This document shows positions 1-10,662 of a stretch of DNA of 64,000 bases, piece after piece. Made by a program: the position numbers and the translations under genes. Numbering within the stretch: position 1 is the stretch's first letter; every line of letters starts with the position of its first letter. The DNA is from Plotosus lineatus (taxonomy: Eukaryota; Chordata; Actinopteri; Siluriformes; Plotosidae), in assembly GCA_024760905.1 (NCBI GenBank), contig CM045733.1, forward strand, positions 13,861,001 through 13,925,000, written 5' to 3'. Below the pieces are notes generated by a model that was given only the letters and a program-made list of their open reading frames with translations, searched no databases and was not told where the DNA came from.

Positions 1-480
1 GTATAAGAATTCAAGTAGCTTGGGGTCTTTTTTCATGAATAAAGGAAAGATGGAGCAAGAGATCAACAGGCAGCTTGCTGCAGCCTTTGCTGTAAAGCAC
101 AGCTTATACAGGTCTGTCATAGTGAAGATGAAGCTGAGCCACAAGGCAAAGCTTTCAATTTACCAGTTAATCTATTTTCCATCCCTCACATATGGTCACA
201 AGCTTATGGTAGTTACCAAAAGAACAAGATTGCGAATACAAACGGCTGAAATGAGCTTCCTTCTCAGAGTGGCAGGGGATAGTAAGCGACTTGGCGATAG
301 GATAAAAAGTTCGGCCATCCAAGAGGAGCACGGAGTAGAACTGCTGCTCTTCTACATTGAGAGGAGCCAGTTGAGGCGGCTCAGGTGTCTGATTAGAATG
401 CCTCCGAAACGCCTCTCTGTTGTGGTGTTCGAGCATGTCCAACCAAGAAGAGACCCGGGGATTGACCCAGGATTGTTGTT
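1..480 (+). pseudogene. LINE K fragment: reverse-transcriptase 3' region (5' truncated by window edge)
   Basis: The reading frame from position 20 encodes the region downstream of the RT catalytic centre of a non-LTR retrotransposon. It matches, nearly residue for residue, the translated element at 8.58-8.93 kb: the shared blocks 'HKAKLSIYQ', 'LTYGHKL' and 'AAEMSFL'-like segments occur in the same order. It then continues into a C-terminal part containing 'LIRMPPKRL', which is the region preserved at 60.57-60.83 kb. The fragment enters from the left edge, so its 5' end is outside the window. The expected C-terminal block rich in Arg, Gly and Pro is cut short around 475, where the sequence becomes AT-rich. 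No start codon is meaningful because this is an internal part of a polyprotein. Clade not assigned; the family recurs at 7.95, 47.28, 48.48 and 60.56 kb. Confidence 0.8.
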
Positions 481-493
481 AAATTTTAATTAA

Positions 494-1006
494 TTTTATT
501 CAAATTATTAATTAATGGATCTTCAGATGGAATAAATTATCACACACAAAACTTAGTATCGACCAGTGTTTAATTCCCAATTTAGCCATGTTTTGTTGTA
601 CAAATACAGAACTTTTCATTGGTTTTATAGCAATAATGAAATGCTGTTTAGTATTTGACTAAACACTAAAAAAAAATCGATGCAGTGTGATAACAGGGCG
701 TAGCCTGTGAGAATAATCACTGTTATGAAGCTTCCAAGTCCACAATATATTTTGTCTTGTGTGAATGCCATTAAAGCGCTTCAATGGAATATGTCAATAC
801 ATAATTAAAGTTTCATGATTGATATCTTGCTCAGCAGCCCGTAGCCTTCTGATCATGGTTGCAGGATGTCCATCTTTCGCACCGTTGCTCTCTTTGAAAG
901 AAATCATTAGTCATGAATATTGCTTTAATACTATTTCCTGAAGGTTAGTTGTTGACTGAAATTCCAGTCATCTTGTTCTCCAGCTCACTATTCCTTTACT
1001 GCTTAC

Positions 1007-1039
<33 letters not shown>

Positions 1040-2729
1040 TGTGTGTGGGGGGGGGGTAATTAAATTAGTCTTCCCTTCAAATCCCTATGTGTTTAATCAC
1101 CTCTAGTTTACAAAAGTGTGCCTACAACTTTCAAAGATGAATGGGGGGGGGGGGGTCAGTTGACCATCAATAATTTCTATTGATGTCCTTGGTTTGCTTT
1201 TACTGTGTACCCCCCCCCCACCCCCCCACACACACACACACAAACTCTTTAAAGAAATGCCTTGCTTTGAAGCAGATAATACTGCATGGATTCGCACAAG
1301 TGCTTTTGACTTTTACCTGATCATTAGCTTCCTCTCTGTCTATCTAAGGACGAAAGGTGTGTTCTTCCAGCGTCAGTTTTCCAGGGTAATATCTCTGTAG
1401 GTTATTTGTGTTTTCAAGACGTTATCAATTAATTTAAAATCTTACATTGAGTTATAATCCCAATGTATGATTCTGTCACCTTGTGAATTGCTACCTATTC
1501 GTGGTGGTGGGGTTTGAGTGTCCTAATGATCCCAGGAGTTATGCCTTTGGTAGGGTTACCCAGGGCAAACAGGTCGTATGTGAAGGTCCAGACTAAGCAT
1601 GATTAACGGTGAACTCTATGGCTTTGAAAAGAAAAGGACATGGTTTTCTTTGCTTGGAAAAGGGTCACCCCACCCCACCCCACCCCAATTCAGGATTAAG
1701 CTGAAGATGGGGATGATGATGAGTTATTATCTCACTATTACAGATCCGCTATATATTTCAAGACCACCATGGTTTTTATTTAATACCTTGTTTTTTGTAA
1801 ATATTATTAATATTACCGTTTTTGACGTAATAAGTGCCCTGCTCCAAAAAGAGCCCCTCCCCCAGTGTTTATTTTTTCCTTACCTCTAATAACTGCTCAT
1901 GTACACTGGGAGCAAAATCGTTGATCAAACGTACCAATTTTATTTGATCAGTCTCTGTAACCAAAAAATGAGGCATCCACTGCCTGTAAAAGTGAGTTTA
2001 CACAGTATTTCAAGACCCCCTGCCACTGGGGAATGTCTACAATGTTCATCAGTAACAACACATTTGATTGTTCCACCGTGCTTTAAAAAACAGGAAAATA
2101 TTTTACTGTGTTCTCTCGGTAAATGTCCAACAACTGATGAACCATTAAAAACTGATACAGCAAAAGTATGGGATGCTCTGAATGAATGGAGCGATGACAC
2201 AGATATGGACCTATCAGAAAGTGATGAATATTTTTCACTCGATTCTCCTGCTCACTATCTTTATAAATTTAAAGACGTTCCTGGACATGTGATTTTGTTT
2301 ATGTTCATGTTGATTGGTTCAACATGCCATGTGCTAAAGATGTACAGTTGACAGTGTTGATTGGTTCAATTTTATTTCCAGGAAAATGTTTAAAGGAAAT
2401 TAGAGGGAAAAGTAAGGGGTCATTTTAGTATACTGTTTTCTGTTTATTTTTTGCTTTCATGTAAGAAATTTGGTTGATACTACAAAATGAATAATCCAAA
2501 TACCATTAAAACTTTTTTAGTGTTCTGTTTGTATTTATGTTTTCCACCTCTGTGGTAATAACCACTTACCTTTCCACTCCTCTTGTAAGATTTTAATAAC
2601 CCCCCCCCCAAAAAAAAAATAATTAATTAATTAATTAATTAAAAAAAAAAAAAAAACGTAAAAAAAATAAAAATTAAGCACCATTGGCGCTTATCACATC
2701 GAATACGGTATTCTACTTTTTCAGAGTAT
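494..2729. other. No recognised gene; low-complexity and unclassified sequence
   Basis: I see no supported gene here. The stretch contains a GT microsatellite with a G run (1009-1057), a C run with a CA array (1209-1242), AATT repeats (about 2618-2640) and A-rich tracts. One open frame of 150 codons (1899-2351, plus) has an acidic segment rich in Asp, Ser and Glu (around residues 95-110). It has no motif I recognise and no clear splice context, so I do not call it a gene. Confidence 0.5.
1009..1057. repeat. (GT)n microsatellite with terminal G run
   Basis: Near-uninterrupted GT dinucleotides with one TT interruption, followed by ten consecutive G. Confidence 0.95.
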
Positions 2730-3083
2730 TCATCGTTCATTTTCTGTAACCACTTAATCCTAATTAGGGTCACGGGGAGGCTGGCACCCATCGCAGCTGA
2801 CTCTGGGTGAGGGCAGAGTACACCCTGGACAGTTCACCAGGCCATCGCAGGGAAGAATCACATTGACGGTTTTGCAGCTCCCCTTGGCAAAAGTAAGCAA
2901 TGGTTCCTTTACATGAACCTCACACCATAGACAGTGAGAGACATGGCCGACCTTTGATAACCCTGTTAACTGCACTTGGGAAGGGTGGGGGGGGGGGTGT
3001 AGTGAAAACCTGTGGACAGTGGGACTTGAACCCCCCAACTGTGGGGTGAGTGATCCAGTACCTTTACAACCAACCAGGGCTCC
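2730..3083 (-). repeat. SINE A, minus strand
   Basis: Read on the minus strand: a degraded tRNA-like head at the right, the body segment matching 'atgtctctcactgtctatgg', then the A-type tail ending 'taattaggattaag' and a Gln/Lys-like 'cagaaaatgaa' end at the left. It is the same architecture as the better copies at 19787 and 30220. The G run near 2985-2998 lies in the linker after the head. Confidence 0.8.
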
Positions 3084-3099
3084 ACTGGATATTTAGGGT

Positions 3100-3240
3100 A
3101 TCTATTCATTCATTTTATAAACCATTAATTCTAATTTGGCTTGTGAGAAGGGCAGTGCCAATTTCAGCTGACACTGGGCGAAGGCTGGGTAGACCCTGAA
3201 TAGATTGCCAGGCCACCGCGGGGCCATCACGACTTGAATT
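3100..3240 (-). repeat. SINE C 3' tail fragment, minus
   Basis: Contains the reverse complement of the A/C-type tail (the 'cagctgacactgggcgaagg' block and the 'aattctaattt' end). The continuation of SINE C may be the piece at 3536-3620, separated by a SINE E in the opposite orientation. Confidence 0.6.
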
Positions 3241-3242
3241 AT

Positions 3243-3535
3243 TCTTGGTGCAGCTGTGGCCTAATAGTTAGAGAAGCAGCTTTAGGACTGGAAGGACTGA
3301 TTCAGTTCTCAAAATAGGAAAAATATGTGTTGGCAGGGAAGTGAGCAGCACCTTCTCTTTCGCCACATTAATGGCGCCCACATTGAGCAAGGCACCTAAC
3401 CTCCGACTGCTCTCAGGACATGACATTGTATGGCACTCCACTGCTTCAAGTCTGTGTGTGCTCACTATGGATGTATTAAAGGAGGAAGTCAAAGTTTACC
3501 TTGCAGAATTCATTCATTTAAATAAAACAAAATAA
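3243..3535 (+). repeat. SINE E copy
   Basis: tRNA-like head ('gtggcctaatagttagagaa'), a middle with 'caaggcacctaacc', then 'ctcactatggatgtattaaa' and an A-rich end. It is colinear with the copies at 24636 (plus) and 45085 (minus). It lies between two minus-strand SINE C pieces, which suggests insertion into an older SINE. Confidence 0.65.
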
Positions 3536-3625
3536 ACAAGAACCCAAAGGAAAGCCATGCAAGCACAAGAAGAACATGCAAACTCCACAAAGAAGCGCCC
3601 CGAGCTGAGGTCTGCTTGCCGTGCT
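3536..3625 (-). repeat. SINE C middle/head fragment, minus
   Basis: Carries the block 'agaacatgcaaactccacaa', the reverse complement of the conserved SINE C segment just after the tRNA-like head. The rest is decayed. Confidence 0.55.
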
Positions 3626-4751
3626 GCCCCTTTTCTGGATATCATTGTTGTAATTCTGTCATTATATCCATTGTTTAGCCAGTAACAAAAACAAATTATG
3701 AATTTCCCAAACATCTCCTTTTACAGATCAATAAAAGTGATTATTGTGTGCTCGGTCACTTTTAAAACAAAATTAAACGAATGCAATCTGCTGCCTCCAC
3801 ATTAGGGCCAAGCTTTTCAAGAATTGATGAAGTTTTGATGGCGTCTAGTGATAAAATCTGGCACCATGTCTTAAACCACAATATCACTGGACTACGGCAT
3901 GCAAGGATCGTGTAGCAGAAAGGTGCGGGATGCAGACTACGGAAGAGCTTCAGCATTTTTACACGGAAAATGAGTGAAATTCCAACGGAAAAGTGGAAAT
4001 TCTTACACTCTCGGAACGTTCACAGCATATGCAGAACAGGTACGGCAAAGTACGCCAAAGTGACCCCACGGAACACTCACACATTTTTTTTTTCCGTGAA
4101 TATTTTTTTACGGACTATTTTGGCCTGCTAGAAGCATACGAAAGTGGAGAAAGACTTTAGGAATCACACGGAATGACAAGGAAGATGAGGGAATAATTGC
4201 GGAACGTTTGCAGATGACAACAGTTTTGCTTCCGTAAGTCTGCCGCGCTCCAGTGAAATGGGGGTGCTAAACTAATTTTAGCTAGCCTGCAACACAGTGG
4301 ACACCAGCATGAACTAAATCATTCAAATATGAGCACAAACAAACACAAGCATAACTGACTCACTTTTTTTATTATTATTGTTAAAGCACTGACTCTTCAA
4401 AGTCACTTTATTTATTTATTGCACAGGAAAACATCTTTTGATTTACTCTGATATTGAAAATGCTCCATTTGGAAAATGTTCAATTTCTTAATTTTGAAGG
4501 TTTCATTCATGATATAATACACACTTGGGCACTTTTGTATGTTCTGAACATGCAGAAAGGCTCTTGGATTAGAAATCCAGAACCCTGATGACAGTGCTAA
4601 CCAATTAGCAGCTGTGTCGCTCCATTCTGAAATATGTTCAGGAAAATAATTAATAGCTATTCAATGAAGCTAAATAGGATATTGACTGACAATGACACTA
4701 AAGTTGGTGCCACAAAGTTGAAAGCACACATTTGTGCAGGATGTCTCCAGC

Positions 4752-5047
4752 TGCTGGGCTTTTTACACCCAAGTCTAGTGGCTCATCAGGCCGGTGCTTA
4801 TCCTTGGTTTCCGTAGCGTGAAGCAACTATGAGTTCAACTCCTCCTGGATGGGACACTAGTTCATTGCAAATTACCTTCACTGTATATTTTTACTGGTAC
4901 CCATTTATACTGCTGGGTGAACAGAGGTACACTTGTGGTTGAGACCTTGCCCAGGGGTTTTAGCACAGCAAGGGTCTAACTGGGATTTTAACACATAACC
5001 TCCCGACCATGAGCACAGCACCCATACCACTATGCAACCGGCCTCAC
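4752..5047 (-). repeat. SINE D, minus strand, inserted in Tc1 remnant
   Basis: Minus-strand reading gives a tRNA-like head ending near 5047 ('gcatagtggtatgggtgctg'), the 'ataaatgggtaccagtaaaa' body and the 'gggtgtaaaaagcccagcag' end near 4755. Colinear with 20513, 38085 and 47895. Confidence 0.75.
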
Positions 5048-5111
5048 TTCTACATCTGTTGTTGGGTTATAATTTCCCATCAAACCTGTTCGAGCACCAC
5101 CCCCCCCCTGT

Positions 5112-5112
<1 letters not shown>

Positions 5113-5152
<40 letters not shown>
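5113..5152. repeat. (CA)n microsatellite
   Basis: About 20 uninterrupted CA units within the Tc1 remnant. Confidence 0.97.
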
Positions 5153-5156
<4 letters not shown>

Positions 5157-5505
5157 ATAGTACTGACCTCAACCACACTGAACACAATTGGGATAAACTA
5201 GAATGCCAACTACTGCAGGTGTCCCCACTTGATAACAGTGCCTGACGTTAATTAAGCTCTTGTGGGTGAATGATCACAAATCCCCACAGCTATCTATTGG
5301 ACAGCCTTCCCGGAAAAGAGACATTATAACAGCCAAGAGGAATGGAACCTGGACTCTAGTGATTAAGAAACACATATGAGAGTTATGGTTAAGTGTCCAG
5401 AAACTTTTGCCCATATAGTGTACTTAACAGGAGAGTCAGTTAGCAGGATATTGGGGGTCTGTTCCTGTCTGATAAAGTTAAATTTGGTGAGGAAAAAGCC
5501 TTATA

Positions 5506-6406
5506 CAGTCAGCCTTCCACTTACGAAATTAATCCATTCCAGGGTCGTTTTCGTAACCTGGAGTTTTCATAAGTAGAGGTGCATTTTACATGTAAAAATC
5601 ATGATTCGTTCCAAGGCTCCCAAGACTACCCCATAAACCATTCAAACATGTTTGTATAAAATATGTATGAAATATGTGTTAAAAGTAAAAGAAAATTATT
5701 TGCTTTTTTAAATCTCTCGAACCACTCATGTGATGCTTTAAGGTCTGGGGGTTGCTGGTCTGAAGAACCCCCACCCCCACCCTCCTTCAAAAGGTCCTTA
5801 AATGTGGCGGTTGCTTTTTCCGAAATAATCACCTCCGTCACTGTATCTCCGCTTTTAATGCATCCTTCTGCTTCAATATTGTCCCGATTTGTAGAGGGGT
5901 TTTGGCCATACTCCTTTGCGATTTCACTCAAGTGTATCCCGCTTTTGTATTTTTTTTATTACCTCATCCTTCACTTCGATTGATAACAGAGCCCGCATCT
6001 TCTTTTCGGTATCACTGGGAATCAATTTCTTGGGGTCCATGATGAATAACAAAATATAATGCTGCAATGATCACTCTGAAAAAACTCACGAGCCAGCCAA
6101 CAGTCCTGTTCAACTCTCCTTCACAAACAAACAGGAAGTGACAAACAGGAAGTAACAAACAAGAAGTATGGGTACAGGAATGGGTACAGTTCAGCTCCCT
6201 CCTGACCAATGGGAGGCCAGTTGGGGGGGTTGTGAGACAGCCAGTGAGAGAGCAACTCACACATTGTTTGCTTTTTTGAACGGCATGTTTGGCGCTTTTC
6301 ATAAAAAGAGGTTGTTTTCGTAAAAAGAAGATGGAAATTTAGGAAAATGTTTTCCATACCCTGGATTTTTCATATTCAGAGGTTTTCGTAAGTAGAGGGC
6401 CGACTG
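5506..6406 (-). mobile_element. Pogo/Tigger-like DNA transposon, internally deleted copy 1
   Basis: The ends are inverted repeats: 'cagtcagccttccacttacg' at 5506 and, on minus from 6406, 'cagtcggccctctacttacg'. Both are flanked by the dinucleotide TA (5504-5505 and 6407-6408), the target duplication used by Tc1/mariner/pogo elements. On minus, the non-coding leader with promoter-like sequence (6360-6050) precedes a start near 6041 and a coding stretch for the N-terminal DNA-binding part of the transposase. 'SEIAKEYG' lies in a CENP-B/HTH-like region, followed by 'GDTVTEVIISEKATATF' and 'WFERFKK'. Soon after this the sequence passes into AT-rich DNA and the 3' end, so the catalytic DDE domain is missing. 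Two relatives (22136 and 35185) have the same structure. Confidence 0.85.
5626..6041 (-). pseudogene. Tigger-like transposase, DNA-binding domain only
   Basis: Minus-strand frames encode a start context around 6041 (a Met-Asp-Pro-Lys-Lys-like opening), a pogo/CENP-B type helix-turn-helix segment containing 'SEIAKEYG', and a second DNA-binding part ending in 'HEWFERFKK'. Frameshifts separate the first 35 or so codons from the rest. In intact family members a DDE integrase-like domain of about 200 residues follows; here it is absent, so the product could bind DNA at most and could not catalyse transposition. The same endpoint is seen in the copy at 22.8 kb, which argues that the deletion was inherited rather than independent. 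Confidence 0.75.
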
Positions 6407-6648
6407 TACTAAAATAATAATAATAAAAATAAATAAATAAATAAATTAATTAATTAATTAAAAAAACATGCGCTTTAATTCCAAGTTTGGTTCCCTTTGT
6501 GAAATAATTCTATAATGAATGGAAGATGTTTAGCTTAGGCCATGTTTTTGAGTGTGTATTTGTATGGAATCTTAATTTCTGTTATGAGGTACTTACTAAT
6601 GGAACATGGGGTGACATTCAAGGAGCAAAATAGCCAGTCAGAGCATGT

Positions 6649-6828
6649 CTTCTTTCAGCTGTTCCCTTCAGGGATCGCCACAGCAAATAATCTGCCTCCA
6701 TCTCACCCTATCTTCTGCATCTTCTTCTCTTACACCAACTACCTTCATGTCCTCCTTCACCACATCCATCAATCTTCTCTTTGGTCTTCCTCTAGATCTT
6801 CTGCCTGGTAGTTCCAACCTCAGCGTCC
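6649..6828 (-). mobile_element. LINE R, 5'-truncated 180-bp insertion
   Basis: The minus strand equals the last ~180 bases of LINE R: codons for 'GRSRGRPKRRLMDVVKED' with small changes, and the 3' end 'gaagggaacagctgaaagaa'. The insert is flanked by a perfect 18-bp target-site duplication ('tagccagtcagagcatgt' at 6631-6648 and 6829-6846), the classic sign of target-primed reverse transcription with 5' truncation. Confidence 0.92.
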
Positions 6829-7011
6829 TAGCCAGTCAGAGCATGTGGTTGCGCATATTTAATGGATATACTTTATTTTAAATTTTAAGCTATCTGGTTA
6901 TTTAACATAGTGTGTCTGTTCTTTCTGCTTTCTGCTTTCATCTGTATCACCTGTCATGCATTAATGTTCTGTCGAGCATCTGATTTTGGCATTTGCACCA
7001 CAAATACTTAT

Positions 7012-7910
7012 TTACGTACACATCTGTCTGTCTGAGTTTGCGATTACTGAGTGATGACCAATCTTCAGCTTTTGGGTAGAGGCCATCAGATTTTTATTTA
7101 AAATGTCTTGGTATTTCAAAGCATTCATTATTCCCTGCACCCTAACAAGGTTCCCAGGGCCTCTGGAAGAGAAGCGAGAGACCAGCATCACCAATCCTCC
7201 CCCATACTTCAAAAGGTGGGCATGAGGTGCTTTTCTGCATCTTCTGTGTTCCATCAGACCCACTTTGAGTGATTCTTGTCAAAAAAGCTCTATCTTTGTC
7301 TCATCTGTCTAAAGCACATGGTCTCAGTTAAAGTCCCAGTACGACTTAGTGAACTCCAGGCATTTGCATTTATGATTTGTGAGTAAGAAAATGTTTTCCT
7401 CTACATGCCTCCCAAACAGCCTCTTGGCATGTAGATGGATCCTGATGGTTGTTTTGGAGACTTTGTGACCTCAATATTCTCCCATTTGTTCCAAATATTA
7501 AACAGTGAGCTTTGAAGAACTTTTTATTTCTCTTACCATACTCCTGACTATGCATGGTGGCAAAATAACCTTGTGTCCTTGTCCAGGCTTGTTTACCACT
7601 GTTCTGGTAGTTATAAACTGCTCCATGATTCCTCTAACAGTAGATACGGGCAAAAGCGGTGAGGGACGATTTTCTTGTCGCCATTGCCTGACTTGTGAAG
7701 GACAACACTCATCTGCCATACTTGAATGTTGAAGAGTGGACAAGAGAGCCTCATATTTATATCCCCGGGAAACAGGAAGTGATGAATTACTGATTCAGCT
7801 CTGGGATAGTTTGATCAACTTTGTAATCTACTGTAGAAAAGACAGAAATACTTCAATTACATTTGTTTCCTAGGAATTGTTAGAGGTGCCAATAATTGTG
7901 GAATTGGTGA
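7012..7910 (-). pseudogene. Tc1-like transposase, C-terminal part and 5' leader, interrupted by LINE K
   Basis: On minus, the leader carries the internal 'caattattggcacctctaac' motif (about 7868-7890), then coding sequence from about 7743: 'QVRQWRQENRPSPLLPVSTVRGIMEQF' is the N-terminal helix-turn-helix region of a Tc1 transposase. Downstream frames carry 'LVRVQGIMNALKYQDIL', typical of the DDE region close to the C-terminus. Several frameshifts separate these parts, so it is dead. The missing 5' terminus lies at 9000-9155, displaced by a 1-kb LINE insertion; together they make one element of about 1.1 kb plus insert. Confidence 0.85.
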
Positions 7911-7997
7911 TTTAAAAAATATATATATATTTCTTAATTTCTCCTCTAGAGAGGAGGCTCTGACCGATAGTCGAACCTCAGATTCAGGAGGAACAAT

Positions 7998-8930
7998 GTG
8001 GTTTTCGTCCTGGCCGTAGCACTCTTGACCAATTATATATGCTCCACAGGATTCTGGAGGGGGGCATGTGAGTTTGCCCAATCTGTCCACATGTGTTTTG
8101 TGGATTTGGAGAAGGCTTTCAACCGTGTCCCTCGGAAAATCTTGTGGGGCGTACTCCAAGACTACGGCATTCTGGACCCATTGCTACCCGTCATTCGGTC
8201 ACTGTTTCAACGAAATCAGAGTTTGGACTGTATTGGCAACAACAGGTTGAATTTGTTTCCGGTGGGAGTTGGAGTCCACCAAGGCTGTCCTTTTTCACCG
8301 ATTCTGTTCATAATTTTCATGGACAGAATTTCTAGGTGCAGTTGAGGCGTTGAGGGGTTCTGGTTTGGTGGTCATCGAATCTTGTCTCTACTTTTTGCGG
8401 ATGATGTTGTCCTTTTGGCTTCATCAAGTTGCGACCTCCAGCTCTCATTGGAGCAATTTGCAGCCGAGTGCGAAGCAGCCGGGATGAGGATCAGTACCTC
8501 CAAGTCCGAGGCCATGGTTCTCAGTCGGACAAGGGTGGAATGCACCCTCCGGGTCGGGAATGAGGTCCCGCCCCAAGTGGAGGAGTTTAAGTATGTTGGG
8601 GTCTTGTTCACGAGTGAGGGAAGGATGGAGTGGGAGATCGACAGACGGATTGCTGCAGCCTCTGCTGTTAACCGGAGCACTTACCGGTCCGTTGTGGTGA
8701 AGAATGAGTTGAGCCTCAAGGCAAAGCTTTCAATTTACCAGTCGATCTACGTTCCAACCCTCACCTATGGTCACAAGCTTTGGGTAGTGACCGAAAGAAC
8801 AAGATCGTGGATACAAGCGGCTGAAATAAGCTTCCTTCACCGGGTGGCGGGGTTCTCCAATAGTGATAAGGTAAGAAGCTCTACCATTCGTGGAGAGCTC
8901 GGAGTAGATCCACTGCTCCTCTGCATTGAG
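7998..8930 (+). pseudogene. LINE K reverse transcriptase fragment (palm to thumb)
   Basis: Two frames are needed. From 7998: 'MCFVDLEKAFNRVPRKILW' (RT motif A with catalytic Asp) and 'GVHQGCPFSPILF' (motif B). From 8382: 'LLFADDVVLLASS' (motif C, FADD at 8394-8405, intact), then 'AAGMRISTSKSEAM' and 'FKYVGVLFTSEGRMEWEIDRR' (thumb). A stop near 8345 and a frameshift separate the blocks. The endonuclease and fingers are missing because of 5' truncation, and the C-terminus is lost into the triplet tail. This is one of the better-kept copies of family K in the window. Confidence 0.88.
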
Positions 8931-8931
8931 A

Positions 8932-8956
8932 CGATGATGACGACGACGACGACAAC

Positions 8957-8998
<42 letters not shown>
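8932..8998. repeat. (ATG)n/(ACG)n triplet repeat, LINE K tail
   Basis: Pure GAT/ACG triplets forming the 3' end of the LINE insertion. Likely grown from the family's short repetitive tail (the copy at 60558 ends in a GATGAG-rich tail). Confidence 0.85.
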
Positions 8999-8999
<1 letters not shown>

Positions 9000-9000
<1 letters not shown>

Positions 9001-9155
9001 CTTCGTCACATATTTTTCCCTTAAAATTCATTTGAGTTGAAGAATATGATTTTCTACACCCACCCCCCCCCCCCAATATGAGAGTAGCTTTTGCAATAAA
9101 AATTCATAGTAAGGCTTTTAACACATCTTAACCAGGGGTGCCAATAATTATGGAG
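9000..9155 (-). mobile_element. 5' end of the split Tc1-like element
   Basis: The minus strand reads 'ccataattattggcacccct' near 9153, then 'ggttaagatgtgttaaaagc', the characteristic terminus of Tc1-like elements in fish. It is continuous with 7012-7910 once LINE K is removed. A C run (9061-9074) interrupts it. Confidence 0.8.
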
Positions 9156-9400
9156 TATGTTCACTCATTGGAGTATGTTCATTCATTCAGTGTATGTTCA
9201 CTATGGTCAAGGTTTTCAGTCAATACTTAAAATGCAATCAGACATTTCATACATTTGGATTTATCATGTACAGTACTTTGGAAATGTAATATATATTCTA
9301 AATTAGACTAAAGAATTAGCACTTTACTACCCCCCCCCCAAATATACAGTTTAATTCTACAGACTTGATTTCACAAAGTAGCATTTTAGTGAGGAACAAG

Positions 9401-9404
<4 letters not shown>

Positions 9405-9441
<37 letters not shown>
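9405..9441. repeat. (AG)n microsatellite
   Basis: Uninterrupted AG dinucleotides; flanking DNA 9156-9808 holds no recognised gene. Confidence 0.95.
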
Positions 9442-9442
<1 letters not shown>

Positions 9443-9676
9443 AATTCACACAATCAATCAAGTAAATTAAGACGTTTCAATAGAAGGATGACCTCACTGT
9501 TACCATGGAGACTAGATGGCATGGCTCAGCCCAGCATTTCCCCAGCCCAGCATTTTACTTCATCTGTATTTGGTCCTTGCACACAAAAAAGAAAAAGGAA
9601 AAAAAAAAAAAAAAAAAACCAAAAACAATAAATAAAATATAAAACAATAAATAAAAATTAAAAAATAAAATAGAAA

Positions 9677-9680
<4 letters not shown>

Positions 9681-9729
<49 letters not shown>
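9681..9729. repeat. (AAT)n microsatellite
   Basis: About 16 uninterrupted trinucleotides after an A-rich stretch. Confidence 0.95.
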
Positions 9730-9808
9730 TGATTATTTGAGCACTGAGTTTCATGACAATTTTTATTTAAAAGACTATTTACTGTAATATTGATTTAAGA
9801 AGAAGAAG

Positions 9809-10165
9809 ACCATGGCACAGTGGTGCAGAGGCGTAGAGGGTAGCTCGTCCACCTCACAGCAAGAAATTTCTGGGTTAGTGTTCCTTCTAGGCTCAGGTGT
9901 TTTTGTGTGGCCTTTGCATGTTAACCATGCATTTGCTTGGGTTTCCTACCACAGTTCAAATACATGAACATAAGGCTAATTGACTGTGTAAACCTGCCTC
10001 TAGTCGTTAGACTATGAGGGATTGTATGTGTTTTTGCCCTACGATGGTCAGACGACTGTATAGGATGTGCATACCTTTGTCCAGTACTGCCTGAGATCAG
10101 CATCCCCAGGACTTTAATAGGATTAAGCAGTTATGCAAATAGTTTAGTGAGTGAATGACTTATCA
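9809..10165 (+). repeat. SINE C copy
   Basis: tRNA-like head ('agctcgtccacctcacagca'), a degenerate middle with the complement of 'aattgactgtg', and the C-type tail 'taataggattaagcagttat' ending near 'gtgagtgaatga'. Confidence 0.7.
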
Positions 10166-10662
10166 TGGCAGCTTCAAGAGTTTAGGAATAAAAACATTTT
10201 TGTAAGAACCAGCTGACCCCCCCCCCCCCCCCAACTATTGTACGCTATGTTCTTTAGCAGCTTCCAGACAAAAAGTGTACAGGAATTATTAAGGGACAGT
10301 CGAATTACAAAGCCCACACAAAGTATTCACTGCTGGTCAAAAAGCTTTTGTTCTCCATGAGAATAGAAACAAGCCAGAAGCTACGACAATCTGCACAGGT
10401 ATGGATGAAGACTCGCTTTACAGAATCAGTCACATGGAGATAAAACCTCCGCCTGAATGAAAACAAAAAAGTAACTACTCCTGCCAGGACTTAAAAAAGG
10501 CCACCGTTTTAAAATGCCATATTATAAAGTACAGGTTACAAACGAGTTCCATTCCTACGACGATTTGTAACCCACTTAAGTTAGATTTTTACCACTAAAT
10601 GTCCCTAATTTTTAAATAACTAACCAAACACATGTATTATACTTCATATTCATGGGAAAACA
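10166..10662. other. No gene; C run and possible DNA-transposon scrap
   Basis: A C run at 10217-10232, otherwise unclassified. The segment 'aggttacaaacgagttccat' near 10532 followed by an inverted-looking 'gatttgtaaccc' may be the end of a DNA transposon, but only one end is visible. Confidence 0.35.

Larger units (their letters stand above)
4640..5420 (+). pseudogene. Tc1/mariner-like transposon remnant, split by SINE D and a CA array
   Basis: The non-repetitive parts (4680-4750 and 5152-5420) read as the 3' half of a Tc1-type element common in fish: 'aaagttggtgccacaaagtt', then 'gacctcaaccacactgaaca' and the terminal 'ccagaaacttttgcccatat' followed by 'agtgta'. Translated, the second part resembles the end of a Tc1 transposase, where the DDE domain closes with a 'DLNHTEHNWD'-like stretch. 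The frame is broken. A minus-strand SINE D occupies about 4752-5047 and a CA array follows. A related fragment lies at 45428-45700. Confidence 0.65.
7951..8998 (+). mobile_element. LINE K, 5'-truncated insertion inside Tc1 element, ATG-rich 3' tail
   Basis: Starts abruptly at 'gagaggaggctctgaccgat' in the RT coding region and ends with a microsatellite-like tail of ATG/ACG triplets (8932-8998). The Tc1 element resumes on both sides, and a possible short target duplication 'atttct' lies at the junctions (about 7940-7945 and 8997-9002). The insert therefore post-dates the Tc1 copy. Confidence 0.85.

Noticed and set aside
1899..2351. 150-codon open frame with an acidic segment
   Set aside because: No recognisable motif, no clear splice sites or start context; left as unclassified. 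A protein search would settle it: a transposase or host match would revive it.
5663..5983. Plus-strand 106-codon frame
   Set aside because: Opposite strand of the Tigger transposase remnant.
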